Shown here: in pieces, positions 35,818 through 43,313 of the stretch
How the letters are laid out: each line of letters opens with the position of its first letter
Numbering within the stretch: the stretch's first letter is position 1
Assembly (NCBI RefSeq): GCF_001542405.1
Contig: NZ_LNCD01000083.1
Span: 1 to 64,000 of the forward strand
Direction: 5' to 3'
DNA: 64,000 bases
From: Rhizobium altiplani
Lineage (GTDB): Bacteria; Pseudomonadota; Alphaproteobacteria; Rhizobiales; Rhizobiaceae
Position numbers and translations under genes: made by a program
Notes under the pieces: model-generated
Told to the model about the DNA's origin: nothing
Database searches by the model: none
What the model saw: only the letters and a program-made list of their open reading frames with translations

Positions 35818-36687
35818 ATGGCAAAAGTCGCATTCATCGGTCTTGGCGTAATGGGGTTTCCCATGGCTGGCCATCTCAAGGTGAAGGGCGGCCATGACGT
35901 TACCGTCTACAACCGGACCGCATCGAAGGCGGCGGCCTGGGCGGAGAAGTTCGGCGGCAGAGCGGCCCCAACACCCGCCGAAGCGGCCAAGGATGCGGAT
36001 TTCGTCTTTACCTGCGTCGGCAACGACGATGATCTCCGTTCGGTGACAACAGGTGAAAACGGCGTTCTCCAGACGATGAAGCCCGGCGCGATCCTGATCG
36101 ACAACACGACCGCGAGCGCGGAAGTTGCCCGCGAGCTCGATGCCGCCGCAAAAGGCAAGGGCTGCGCCTTTATCGATGCCCCGGTATCGGGTGGACAGGC
36201 CGGCGCCGAGAACGGCGTCTTGACCGTCATGTGCGGTGGTGACGAGGCCATCTTTGACAAGGCAAAGCCGGTGATCGATGCCTACGCCCGGATGGTCGGC
36301 CTCATGGGACCGGCGGGTGCCGGTCAGCTGACCAAGATGATCAACCAGATCTGCATCGCCGGCCTCGTCCAAGGGCTGGCGGAGGGCATTCACTTCGGCA
36401 AGCGCGCTGGCCTCGACATCGAGAAGGTCGTCGAGGTTATCTCCAAGGGTGCTGCCGGCTCCTGGCAGATGGAGAACCGGCACAAAACGATGAATGCAGG
36501 CAAGTACGACTTCGGCTTTGCCATCGACTGGATGCGCAAGGATCTCGGGATCGTGCTCAACGAGGCACGCCGCAACGGCGCGAAGCTGCCGGTGACGGCC
36601 TTGGTCGACCAATTCTATGGTGACGTCCAGGCCATGGGCGGCAATCGCTGGGATACGTCCTCGCTCCTGGCTCGTCTCGAAAAATGA
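35818..36687 (+). CDS. NAD(P)-dependent beta-hydroxyacid dehydrogenase
   Basis: A 289-residue protein of the 3-hydroxyisobutyrate/tartronate-semialdehyde reductase family. It has the Rossmann motif GLGVMGFPMAGHL, the substrate-binding FIDAPVSGGQAGAENG, and the catalytic Lys in GQLTKMINQ. The exact substrate cannot be assigned. ATG 35818 has AGGAGAGGA upstream. Its stop overlaps the AlkD-like gene by 4 nt, so the two are translationally coupled, an unusual pairing. Confidence 0.92.
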   Translation: MAKVAFIGLGVMGFPMAGHLKVKGGHDVTVYNRTASKAAAWAEKFGGRAAPTPAEAAKDADFVFTCVGNDDDLRSVTTGENGVLQTMKPGAILIDNTTASAEVARELDAAAKGKGCAFIDAPVSGGQAGAENGVLTVMCGGDEAIFDKAKPVIDAYARMVGLMGPAGAGQLTKMINQICIAGLVQGLAEGIHFGKRAGLDIEKVVEVISKGAAGSWQMENRHKTMNAGKYDFGFAIDWMRKDLGIVLNEARRNGAKLPVTALVDQFYGDVQAMGGNRWDTSSLLARLEK

Positions 36688-37385
36688 TCGGTCCCTCCTC
36701 CAGCAGCGCGGAGCTGATTGCGCATCTGCAAACGCTGCGCTCGGAGGAAAACATATCAGGCATGGCCCGTTTCGGCATCGTCACCGAAACGGCGCTCGGC
36801 ATCTCCAATTCGGATCTCCGAAAGATCGCCCGAACGGTGAAGCAAAGTAACGGCCGTGCGCTGGAGCTGTGGCAAGGCAACATCCGCGAAGCGCGCCTGC
36901 TAGCGCTCTATACGGCCGAACCGCAGAAGCTCACGGCAGACCTCGCCAGAACATGGTCCGATAACTTTCACTCGTGGGAAATCGTCGATACGGCGGCAGA
37001 CCTCTACGTCGAGGCTGGTCTCAAGGCGCTCATACCTGAATTCGCAGCCGACGATCGCGAGTTCGTTCGGCGAACTGCCTTTGCGATGATTGCCAGCGCA
37101 GCCGTGCATCTGAAGAATGAGCCGGACGACACGATCCTTGCCTGGCTTCCACTTATAGACGCGCACGCTCGCGACCCGCGCAATTTCGTACGCAAGGCGG
37201 TGAACTGGGCGCTGCGAAACATCGGCAAACGCAACCTGCATTGCCATGCTCGCGCATGCACAGTCGCAGAACGACTTGCCGCATCTGACGACCGGACCGC
37301 GCGCTGGATCGGCAAGGACACCGTCCGGGAACTCAAAAGCGAGAAGGTCATCGCGAGGCTCGAGCGAAAGTCGGCAACGCGATAA
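36684..37385 (+). CDS. DNA alkylation repair protein (AlkD-like HEAT repeat)
   Basis: A 233-residue all-helical protein of the AlkC/AlkD superfamily. NSDLRKIARTVK, REARLLALYTAEP, WDxxD-type SWEIVDTAAD and FVRRTAFAMIASAAVH are the repeat cores; FVRKAVNWALRNIGKRN is highly conserved. These enzymes excise bulky or cationic alkylated bases without base flipping. It overlaps the dehydrogenase stop (ATGA). Confidence 0.88.
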   Translation: MIGPSSSSAELIAHLQTLRSEENISGMARFGIVTETALGISNSDLRKIARTVKQSNGRALELWQGNIREARLLALYTAEPQKLTADLARTWSDNFHSWEIVDTAADLYVEAGLKALIPEFAADDREFVRRTAFAMIASAAVHLKNEPDDTILAWLPLIDAHARDPRNFVRKAVNWALRNIGKRNLHCHARACTVAERLAASDDRTARWIGKDTVRELKSEKVIARLERKSATR

Positions 37386-37404
37386 TCGCTGTAAAAGACA
37401 GCGA

Positions 37405-37422
37405 GCGGATGATGGTATCCGC
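37405..37422. terminator. Hairpin between convergent genes
   Basis: GCGGAT / ATCCGC with a 6-nt loop. On the minus strand it is followed within a few bases by TCTTTT and lies 20 nt past the sugar-binding-protein stop. Confidence 0.45.
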
Positions 37423-37441
37423 CCGCCGTCCTTCCCCCCCA

Positions 37442-38431
37442 CTATTTCTGGATGCAGGTATCGACCGTATCCTTGGTGCACTCATCGAGGCCGGTGAAGA
37501 CTGGATCCGGGACCGTCTTGCCGGCGATCAGGTCCATCATCACTGACGGTGCCTTGTAGCCCATTTCGAACGGCCGCTGGCCGACAAGAGCGGTGACGAG
37601 ACCTTCCTTGGCGATCGCGACTTCATCACCGATCGTGTCGGCCGCACCGATCACGAACTCGTTCTTGCCGATCTTTTCGGCCATCGGCTTGAACAGGTCG
37701 CGATAGGGCTGCGGCGCGCCGAACAGCGGCCAGCCGCCCATAATCCCGAAAGCATCGAGATCCGGGTTTGCCTGGAGAATGTCGGTCATGGCCTGAACGC
37801 CTTTGGCGCCATCGTCGTTCGTGAAGACCGGGCAACCGGCAACTTCGGTCCACCCGCCCTCGCCTTTCAGCGCGGTCAGGCCTTTCTGGCCGGTCAGGGT
37901 GTCACGCATCCCCTGCGCGCGACGCAGAATGTTGTCGGCACCCGGGTTGCCTTCGATCGTGCAGATCTTGCCGCCCTGCGGCTTGGCCTTCTTGATGTAC
38001 TCGCCGATGCGCGCGCCCATCAGATAGTTATCGGTGCCGAGATAGGTCTTGCGCAGTGCTGAATCTTCCGCCGCAAGGTCGGCGTCGAGCGTCATCACGG
38101 GAACCTTGGGATTTGCTGTCTTCAGCGTTTGAGCGATCAGTTTGGCGTTCGACGGAGAAATGGCGATGGCCACCGTTTCCGCCTTGCCCAACACGTCCTG
38201 AACGATTTGCGCTTCGCCGGCTTCATCCGAAGTCGATGCAGGGCCAGTGTAGAAGCACTCGTATTCGGAACTGGCGTTTTCCTTGTTCCACTTCTGGCAG
38301 CCTTGGTTGATTGCCTCGAAGAACGGGTTGTCGAGGCCTTTCACAACGATGACCAACTGTTTTTTGGCCGCCAGCGCCTGTCCCGCGGTCAGCGCCAACA
38401 CCGCGGCTGTAAGCAATAATGCCTTCCTCAT
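37442..38431 (-). CDS. Sugar ABC transporter, periplasmic binding protein
   Basis: A 329-residue type I (RbsB/FrcB-like) binding protein. A signal peptide ends at ALA; KGLDNPFFEAINQGCQKW and AIAISPSNAKLIAQTLK follow, and the domain-hinge DADLAAEDSALRKTYLGTDNY is typical. Cysteines in YECFYTGPA, CTIEGNPG and the C-terminal DECTKDTVDTCIQK may pair. ATG 38431 has GGAGG 5 nt upstream. It follows the epimerase gene by 48 nt on the same strand; the ATPase and permease are on the opposite strand from a shared promoter region. Confidence 0.92.
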   Translation of the reverse strand: MRKALLLTAAVLALTAGQALAAKKQLVIVVKGLDNPFFEAINQGCQKWNKENASSEYECFYTGPASTSDEAGEAQIVQDVLGKAETVAIAISPSNAKLIAQTLKTANPKVPVMTLDADLAAEDSALRKTYLGTDNYLMGARIGEYIKKAKPQGGKICTIEGNPGADNILRRAQGMRDTLTGQKGLTALKGEGGWTEVAGCPVFTNDDGAKGVQAMTDILQANPDLDAFGIMGGWPLFGAPQPYRDLFKPMAEKIGKNEFVIGAADTIGDEVAIAKEGLVTALVGQRPFEMGYKAPSVMMDLIAGKTVPDPVFTGLDECTKDTVDTCIQK

Positions 38432-38479
38432 AGCTTCCTCCCATTGAAAAAATGGCGGGCGCCATCGTCCGCCACATGA

Positions 38480-39460
38480 TCAACCCGGATACCAGACGAT
38501 GCGAGGATCCTCCTCCAAACGCACATACCCCCAGGCCGAGTCGATTAGCATTTCCAGATCGTAGACGGGCCGCCATTCGAGCAGGTATTTCGCCTTGCTG
38601 TTGTCCATCCAGTTGGAATGGAACTGGCTCGGTATATCGACCGCACCGAGGCCGCGCGTCCGCGAAAGGTGGGCGGCAACCTCGCCGTAGTCGACAGGTC
38701 GGTCCATGCAGATGTTGAACAGCTGACCTCGCGCGCGCGGATTGTCGAGCGACGCGAGGATCGCCGAAACCAGATCGTCAACGTGAACGAAATTGCGCTT
38801 CAGCGGCCTGCCGTCGGCATCGCGCAACAACGGCACCGTCTGCTCCCGCTGATAGCGCTCCGAATCAGCCCGCGGCACGAGTGTCTTCCAGTCCGGCCCG
38901 CCGAAAACATCGTCGCCGAACGACAAGGTGAACTTGAAGTCGTCCTTCTCCATGATCCAGGGCGCGCGCAAGCAGCAGCCGTTTATGCCATACTGTATCT
39001 GGAACTGCTCCAGCATCACCTCTTCCAGCACCTTCGACAGCGCATAGCAGCCGGGATAGGCTTGGTGAGGCGTAGCCTCTGTGATTGGCGCTTCATGGCG
39101 ATAGAAAAAGTGCCCTATCCCTGCATCGCCGCCGATAAGAATGAATTGGCGCGCAGTAGCGCTCGTCCTGAAGCCCTCGAGCAGCCAAAAAAGTCCCTTG
39201 ACGGTGACGTCCATGACATCTTCAGGCGTTTCCTTGCATGTCGCGAGATGCACGACATGCGTGACGCCGGCAAGCGCATTCGACACGGCCCCTCGATCGC
39301 TGATTGAGCCTCGCACAGCTTCGACACGCTCGTTTTCCGGGCACAAGCGATTATGACAAAGCGCGCGAATGCGCGCCTTGGAAAATCGCGGATCGTCGAG
39401 CAGCCCCCCGATGAAGCGCTGCCCGACCTTGCCCGTTGCACCGGTGACAAGGATCAGCAT
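38480..39460 (-). CDS. NAD-dependent epimerase/dehydratase (extended SDR)
   Basis: A 326-residue extended SDR. It has the NAD motif TGATGKVGQRF at the very start and YALSK as the catalytic YxxxK. A conserved R/K-rich substrate region and NFVHVDDLVSAIL follow, typical of sugar epimerases or uronate dehydrogenases. ATG 39460 has GGAGG at 4 nt. Being first in the operon with the sugar-binding protein, it probably acts on the imported sugar. Confidence 0.88.
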   Translation of the reverse strand: MLILVTGATGKVGQRFIGGLLDDPRFSKARIRALCHNRLCPENERVEAVRGSISDRGAVSNALAGVTHVVHLATCKETPEDVMDVTVKGLFWLLEGFRTSATARQFILIGGDAGIGHFFYRHEAPITEATPHQAYPGCYALSKVLEEVMLEQFQIQYGINGCCLRAPWIMEKDDFKFTLSFGDDVFGGPDWKTLVPRADSERYQREQTVPLLRDADGRPLKRNFVHVDDLVSAILASLDNPRARGQLFNICMDRPVDYGEVAAHLSRTRGLGAVDIPSQFHSNWMDNSKAKYLLEWRPVYDLEMLIDSAWGYVRLEEDPRIVWYPG

Positions 39461-39595
39461 GCTCTCCTCCGTCAACAGCTAATATACAGAGACCTCCGCG
39501 CGTCAATCGAATTGTAGTATGAAACGAGTAATTGTAACAAAGACGGTAAATTAGCAGCATCCGATTGACGGTTTCGCACGGTTCTGGGTAAATGT

Positions 39596-39609
39596 TGTAA
39601 GCGCTCGCA
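39596..39609. promoter_or_regulatory. LacI-type operator candidate in divergent sugar-transport promoter
   Basis: TGTAAGCGCTCGCA resembles the LacI-family consensus TGNAANCGNTTNCA with 2-3 mismatches. It lies about 20 bp downstream of a TTGACG (39565-39570) -35 candidate for the rightward genes. No LacI regulator gene is in the window. Confidence 0.4.
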
Positions 39610-39676
39610 GGGAGGAAACTGGCGAGCGAATCAGCGGCCCCAAGAAAGGGTCGCGCTTTGGGAGGCTAGACGGCTG

Positions 39677-40417
39677 GTGGCAGTTCTTGAGCTCGCCAAC
39701 ATCTCCAAACATTTCGGCGCCATACAGGCGGTCAACGACGTTTCGTTTTTGCTGGAAGCGGGAGAAGTCGTCGGATTGATGGGCGATAACGGCGCCGGCA
39801 AATCGACGCTCGTGAAAATGATCGCGGGCAATTTCCGTCCGAGCCATGGAACGATGCGGCTCGACGGCAACGACCTCATTCTGCATCGACCAGTCGAGGC
39901 CCGGCAGCGGGGCATCGAGATCGTCCACCAGGACCTGGCGCTCTGCAACAATCTGACGGCCGCAGCGAACGTGTTCCTCGGCCGCGAGATGCGCCGTGGT
40001 TACGGCCCCATGCGCATTCTCGATTACAAGACGATGTACAAGCGCGCCGGCGAAATCTTCAAGGAACTGAAATCGGAGACGCGGCCGCGAGATCTGGTGA
40101 AGCAGATGTCGGGTGGTCAGCGCCAGGCCGTCGCAATCGCTCGCACCATGCTGGCGGAAGCGAAGCTCGTGCTCATGGACGAGCCTACCGCCGCCATCTC
40201 GGTTCGCCAGGTTGCCGAGGTTCTTGCTCACATCCGTCAACTGCGCGATCGCGGCATCGCGGTCATTCTCATCAGCCACCGCATGCCTGACGTTTTCTCG
40301 GTCGCCGATCGGGTGATCGTCATGCGGCGCGGGCGCAAGGTTGCCGACAAGCCGATAACGGCGAGTTCGCCGGAGGAAGTCACCGGGCTCATAACAGGCG
40401 CAATCGAACAGGTGTGA
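39677..40417 (+). CDS. Sugar ABC transporter ATP-binding protein
   Basis: A 246-residue single-ABC-domain ATPase, like FrcA rather than the duplicated ~500-residue RbsA. Walker A GDNGAGKST, signature MSGGQRQ, Walker B LVLMDEPT with TAAISVRQVAEV, and the H-loop LISHRM are all present. The start is GTG 39677 with GGAGG about 11 nt before; no ATG fits. The permease follows after 36 nt. Confidence 0.94.
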   Translation: MAVLELANISKHFGAIQAVNDVSFLLEAGEVVGLMGDNGAGKSTLVKMIAGNFRPSHGTMRLDGNDLILHRPVEARQRGIEIVHQDLALCNNLTAAANVFLGREMRRGYGPMRILDYKTMYKRAGEIFKELKSETRPRDLVKQMSGGQRQAVAIARTMLAEAKLVLMDEPTAAISVRQVAEVLAHIRQLRDRGIAVILISHRMPDVFSVADRVIVMRRGRKVADKPITASSPEEVTGLITGAIEQV

Positions 40418-40453
40418 CTGGCAGCCGCTCCCTAACGTAAGTGAAGGTCGACC

Positions 40454-41449
40454 ATGGCAATAACCCTCGATCAGACGATAGCGCAAAGGCAGCGCAACTG
40501 GTTCTCGTCCGTATTCGCGAGCCAGACCTTCTGGGTCCTCGTCGCCGTCATCATCGCCTGCATCTTCCTGTCCTTCGCCACGAGCTCCTTCGCCACCCCC
40601 ACCAATCTCTACAACATCACCCGCAACGTCACCTTTGTCGCCATCATTGCTCTCGGCATGACGCTGGTCATCATCACCGGAGGCATCGATCTGTCCGTTG
40701 GGTCGGTTCTTTGCCTCTGCAGTATGGTGTTGGCGGTTACGATGCATGCCGGCTATGGGATCGGGACCGGCATTGCGGCCTCGATCGGCACGGCGCTGGT
40801 GGTCGGCGCCTTCAACGGCCTGTTGATTGCCTATCTCGGATTCCCGCCGTTCGTCGTCACCCTTGGCATGCTGTCAATTGCCCGCAGCCTCGCAATGGTG
40901 GCCTCCAACAATACCGTCGTCTTCCAGTTCGGCCCGGATCACGACAAGCTGCTGGCGCTTGGCGGCGGCGCATGGCTCGGCATCGCCAATCCGGTCCTTT
41001 ACATGGCCGTGCTGGCGCTGCTGACCGGCTTCGTGCTGCGCTGGACGCGCTTCGGCCGTTATGTCTTCGCGATTGGTGGAAACGAGCATGCAGCCACGCT
41101 GACGGGCGTGCCTGTCAGGAAGATCAAAGTCGCGGTCTATATGATCTCGGCTCTCTCAGCCGGTGTCGCCGGCATCATCCAGACCGGATGGCTGGGTGCC
41201 GTAACCACGAACATCGGTGCAGGGATGGAACTGCAGGTCATCGCCGCAGCCGTCATCGGCGGCGCCAATCTTGCAGGCGGCGTCGGCACCGCCTTCGGCG
41301 CCATTGTCGGCGCCGCGTTGATCGAGGTCATCCGCAACAGCCTCGGCCTGCTCGGCATCAACGCCTTCTGGCAGGGCACCTTCATCGGCGGCGCGATCGT
41401 TCTCGCGGTTCTGTTTGACCGGCTCAGGAACCTGCGGCAGAGCGACTAG
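40454..41449 (+). CDS. Sugar ABC transporter permease
   Basis: A 331-residue RbsC/XylH/FrcC-type permease with 9-10 hydrophobic segments. ITGGIDLSVGSVL, FPPFVVTLGMLSIARSL, FAIGGNEHAATLTGVPV and AAAVIGGANLAGGVGT are family landmarks. It completes an importer with the ATPase upstream and the binding protein on the opposite strand. Confidence 0.94.
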   Translation: MAITLDQTIAQRQRNWFSSVFASQTFWVLVAVIIACIFLSFATSSFATPTNLYNITRNVTFVAIIALGMTLVIITGGIDLSVGSVLCLCSMVLAVTMHAGYGIGTGIAASIGTALVVGAFNGLLIAYLGFPPFVVTLGMLSIARSLAMVASNNTVVFQFGPDHDKLLALGGGAWLGIANPVLYMAVLALLTGFVLRWTRFGRYVFAIGGNEHAATLTGVPVRKIKVAVYMISALSAGVAGIIQTGWLGAVTTNIGAGMELQVIAAAVIGGANLAGGVGTAFGAIVGAALIEVIRNSLGLLGINAFWQGTFIGGAIVLAVLFDRLRNLRQSD

Positions 41450-41469
41450 CAACTGCCGCGGCTCTGGTA

Positions 41470-41958
41470 TCAGTCCTCGTTCGACTTCGCGTTGTCGAGG
41501 ATCATGTAATCGAGCGGCAACTGCGTCGAATACTTGATCTGCTCCATCGCGAAGGCGGAAGACACGTCGCGAATCTCGATCTTTGCGATCATCCGCTTGT
41601 AGAAGGCGTCATAGGCGGCAATGTCAGGCACGACCACCCGCAGAAGGTAGTCCACGTCGCCGCTCATGCGATAGAACTCGACCACCTCGGGAAAATCGGC
41701 AACGACTTCCGAAAAACGCCGCAGCCACTCGATCGAGTGTGTTGCGGTGCGGATCGAGACAAAAACCGTGACCTTTGTGTTGACCTTTTCCGGGTCAAGG
41801 ATGGCGACGCGGCGCTTGATCACGCCATCCTCTTCCATCTTCTGGATGCGCCGCCAGCAGGGTGTCGTGGACAGCCCGACCTTCTTGGCGAGATCGGCAA
41901 CAGCCAAAGTCGAATCCTCCTGCAACAGGCGCAGGATTTTGCGGTCGAGACGGTCCAT
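41470..41958 (-). CDS. Lrp/AsnC-family transcriptional regulator
   Basis: A 162-residue feast/famine regulator. The N-terminal helix-turn-helix LDRKILRLLQEDSTLAVADLAKKVGLSTTPCWRRIQKME is followed by a RAM ligand-binding domain (VVEFYRMSGDVDYLLRVVVPDI). ATG 41958 has AAAGGG at 9 nt; upstream codons in frame belong to leader sequence. Convergent with the sugar permease and 68 nt downstream of the UDG stop, so it may have its own promoter. Ligand unknown, probably an amino acid. Confidence 0.92.
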   Translation of the reverse strand: MDRLDRKILRLLQEDSTLAVADLAKKVGLSTTPCWRRIQKMEEDGVIKRRVAILDPEKVNTKVTVFVSIRTATHSIEWLRRFSEVVADFPEVVEFYRMSGDVDYLLRVVVPDIAAYDAFYKRMIAKIEIRDVSSAFAMEQIKYSTQLPLDYMILDNAKSNED

Positions 41959-42026
41959 ACGGAAAAGCCCTTTCGAATTTATTTTCTTTGTATAGCGTGA
42001 TTCCGGCAGTTTAAAAGAATTTTGTT

Positions 42027-42677
42027 TCAGCGCAGCAATGAGGCGACCCGCTCGCGCAGCACAGGCAACAACTCCGTCTCGAACCACGGGTTGCGCTTGA
42101 TCCATCCGGTATTGCGCCAGCTCGGATGAGGCAGCGGCAAGATGCCAGGCATGCGGACCTTCGACAGCGTCGTTCGCCAGGCTCGCACCGTCTCCGTCAT
42201 ATTCTCGCTGCGCTCAGCGCCCATGTGCCACGCCTGCGCATATTGGCCGACTGCAAGGACAAGCTCGATCTGCGGCATGGCCGATATGACCCTGCTCCGC
42301 CAATGCGGCGCACATTCACGCCGCGGCGGCAGGTCGCTTCCCTTCGAGTCATAGCCGGGAAAACAGAAGCCCATCGGCACGATGGCGAAACAGTCGGGGT
42401 CGTAGAACGTCTCCCGATCCACCCTCAGCCAGTCGCGCAACCGGTCGCCGGATGCATCATTGAAGGGAATGCCGCTCTCATGAACCTTGAGGCCGGGCGC
42501 CTGCCCCGCGATCAGGATCCTCGCCTTCGACGATATCACTGCGACCGGCCGCGGCTCGTGCGGCAAACGACCATTCGCGCCGCCAAGCGGCGTGTCACGA
42601 CAGATGCGGCAGGCCGCAATCTCCTGCCGAAGACTATCGAGCGCTGCCTCGTCCGGCGCACCTCTTGAGATCACCAT
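42027..42677 (-). CDS. Uracil-DNA glycosylase family protein
   Basis: A 216-residue UDG-superfamily protein. Motif 1 is GQAPGLKVHESGIPFNDASG, motif 2 is LPHPSWRNTG, and four cysteines (two in ACRICRD, then in DCFAI or GFCFPG, and ECAPHW) could ligate an iron-sulfur cluster as in family 4/5 enzymes. It probably excises uracil or related bases. ATG 42677 overlaps the stop of the upstream nuclease gene by 7 nt, so translation is coupled. Confidence 0.87.
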   Translation of the reverse strand: MVISRGAPDEAALDSLRQEIAACRICRDTPLGGANGRLPHEPRPVAVISSKARILIAGQAPGLKVHESGIPFNDASGDRLRDWLRVDRETFYDPDCFAIVPMGFCFPGYDSKGSDLPPRRECAPHWRSRVISAMPQIELVLAVGQYAQAWHMGAERSENMTETVRAWRTTLSKVRMPGILPLPHPSWRNTGWIKRNPWFETELLPVLRERVASLLR

Positions 42678-43207
42678 CCGAGCAACCCCAGGACACCACG
42701 TGCAACTGGGCGCGGCGCATGGTCGCGTACGCTCCGCGGCATCTCGAACGTGCCCTCCCAGAGCCCGACCTTCTGCGCCCTCGCCCGCGCCTCCTCGTCA
42801 CCATACGCTCCGTAGGATACCGCCATGCCCTTTCGCACCATCGTGGCGTTGAGATCCGCCCCCCCAGCATGGCAGACCACCAGCAGGCGATCGAAACGGT
42901 CCCGTTCGGTTCCCCTGCATTGCGTATCGTTGGCCCTGACAAGGGCTTGCAACGCCTGCTTCGCCTCTCGCCCGCACGCCCATTCGCTGCCTGCACGCTC
43001 GCATGTCTGGCTGAGCTCGGGCGCGTCGATACCGTATAGCCGCATCCGATCGCCGCCTATGTTCAGGCTGTCGCCGTCAGCCGCGTGAAACTGGCCGGAA
43101 TAGACCGTTGCCGCGTCATCATTCAGCTTGGCTGCAATCAGCCACAGGAATGCCAGCAGAGCCAGCGCCGTCACGCCGTCGCGCATCACCCGCAAACCGC
43201 GCGTCAC
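42671..43207 (-). CDS. Thermonuclease (SNase-like) family protein, membrane-anchored
   Basis: A 178-residue protein with an N-terminal hydrophobic anchor (about residues 13-26) and a staphylococcal-nuclease-like OB-fold domain. The catalytic pattern is present: RMRLYGIDAPE (first Arg, Asp and Glu) and RFDRLLVVC. LNATMVRKGMAVSY and AQKVGLWEGTF are conserved. Expected to be outside the cytoplasm, cleaving DNA or RNA. The start is GTG 43207 with AGGAGG at 7 nt. Coupled to the UDG gene, although the two products act in different compartments. Confidence 0.9.
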   Translation of the reverse strand: MTRGLRVMRDGVTALALLAFLWLIAAKLNDDAATVYSGQFHAADGDSLNIGGDRMRLYGIDAPELSQTCERAGSEWACGREAKQALQALVRANDTQCRGTERDRFDRLLVVCHAGGADLNATMVRKGMAVSYGAYGDEEARARAQKVGLWEGTFEMPRSVRDHAPRPVARGVLGLLGW

Positions 43208-43229
43208 GCTTTCGCCTCCTTAAAAAACA

Positions 43230-43267
43230 AATCCTTGGCAAAGATGGCTAACACCATCTTAAGGATT
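43230..43267. promoter_or_regulatory. Bulged 14-bp dyad between nuclease and histidine kinase genes
   Basis: AATCCTT-GGCA-AAGATGG / CCATCTT-AAGGATT with a 6-nt loop: two 7-bp helices with a single-sided 4-nt bulge. It lies 23 nt before the nuclease start on the minus strand and 46 nt before the kinase start on the plus strand. It could be an operator or an RNA hairpin in either leader. Confidence 0.5.
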
Positions 43268-43313
43268 GCGCTTTACGGTTTAGACAACCGCGGATCAAGT
43301 TTCAACGTGCACA

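Noticed and set aside
39551..40747. 398-codon minus-strand frame across the sugar ABC ATPase gene
   Set aside because: Antisense of a clear ATPase gene; composition (His/Asp/Arg-rich) and lack of a start signal mark it as a shadow.
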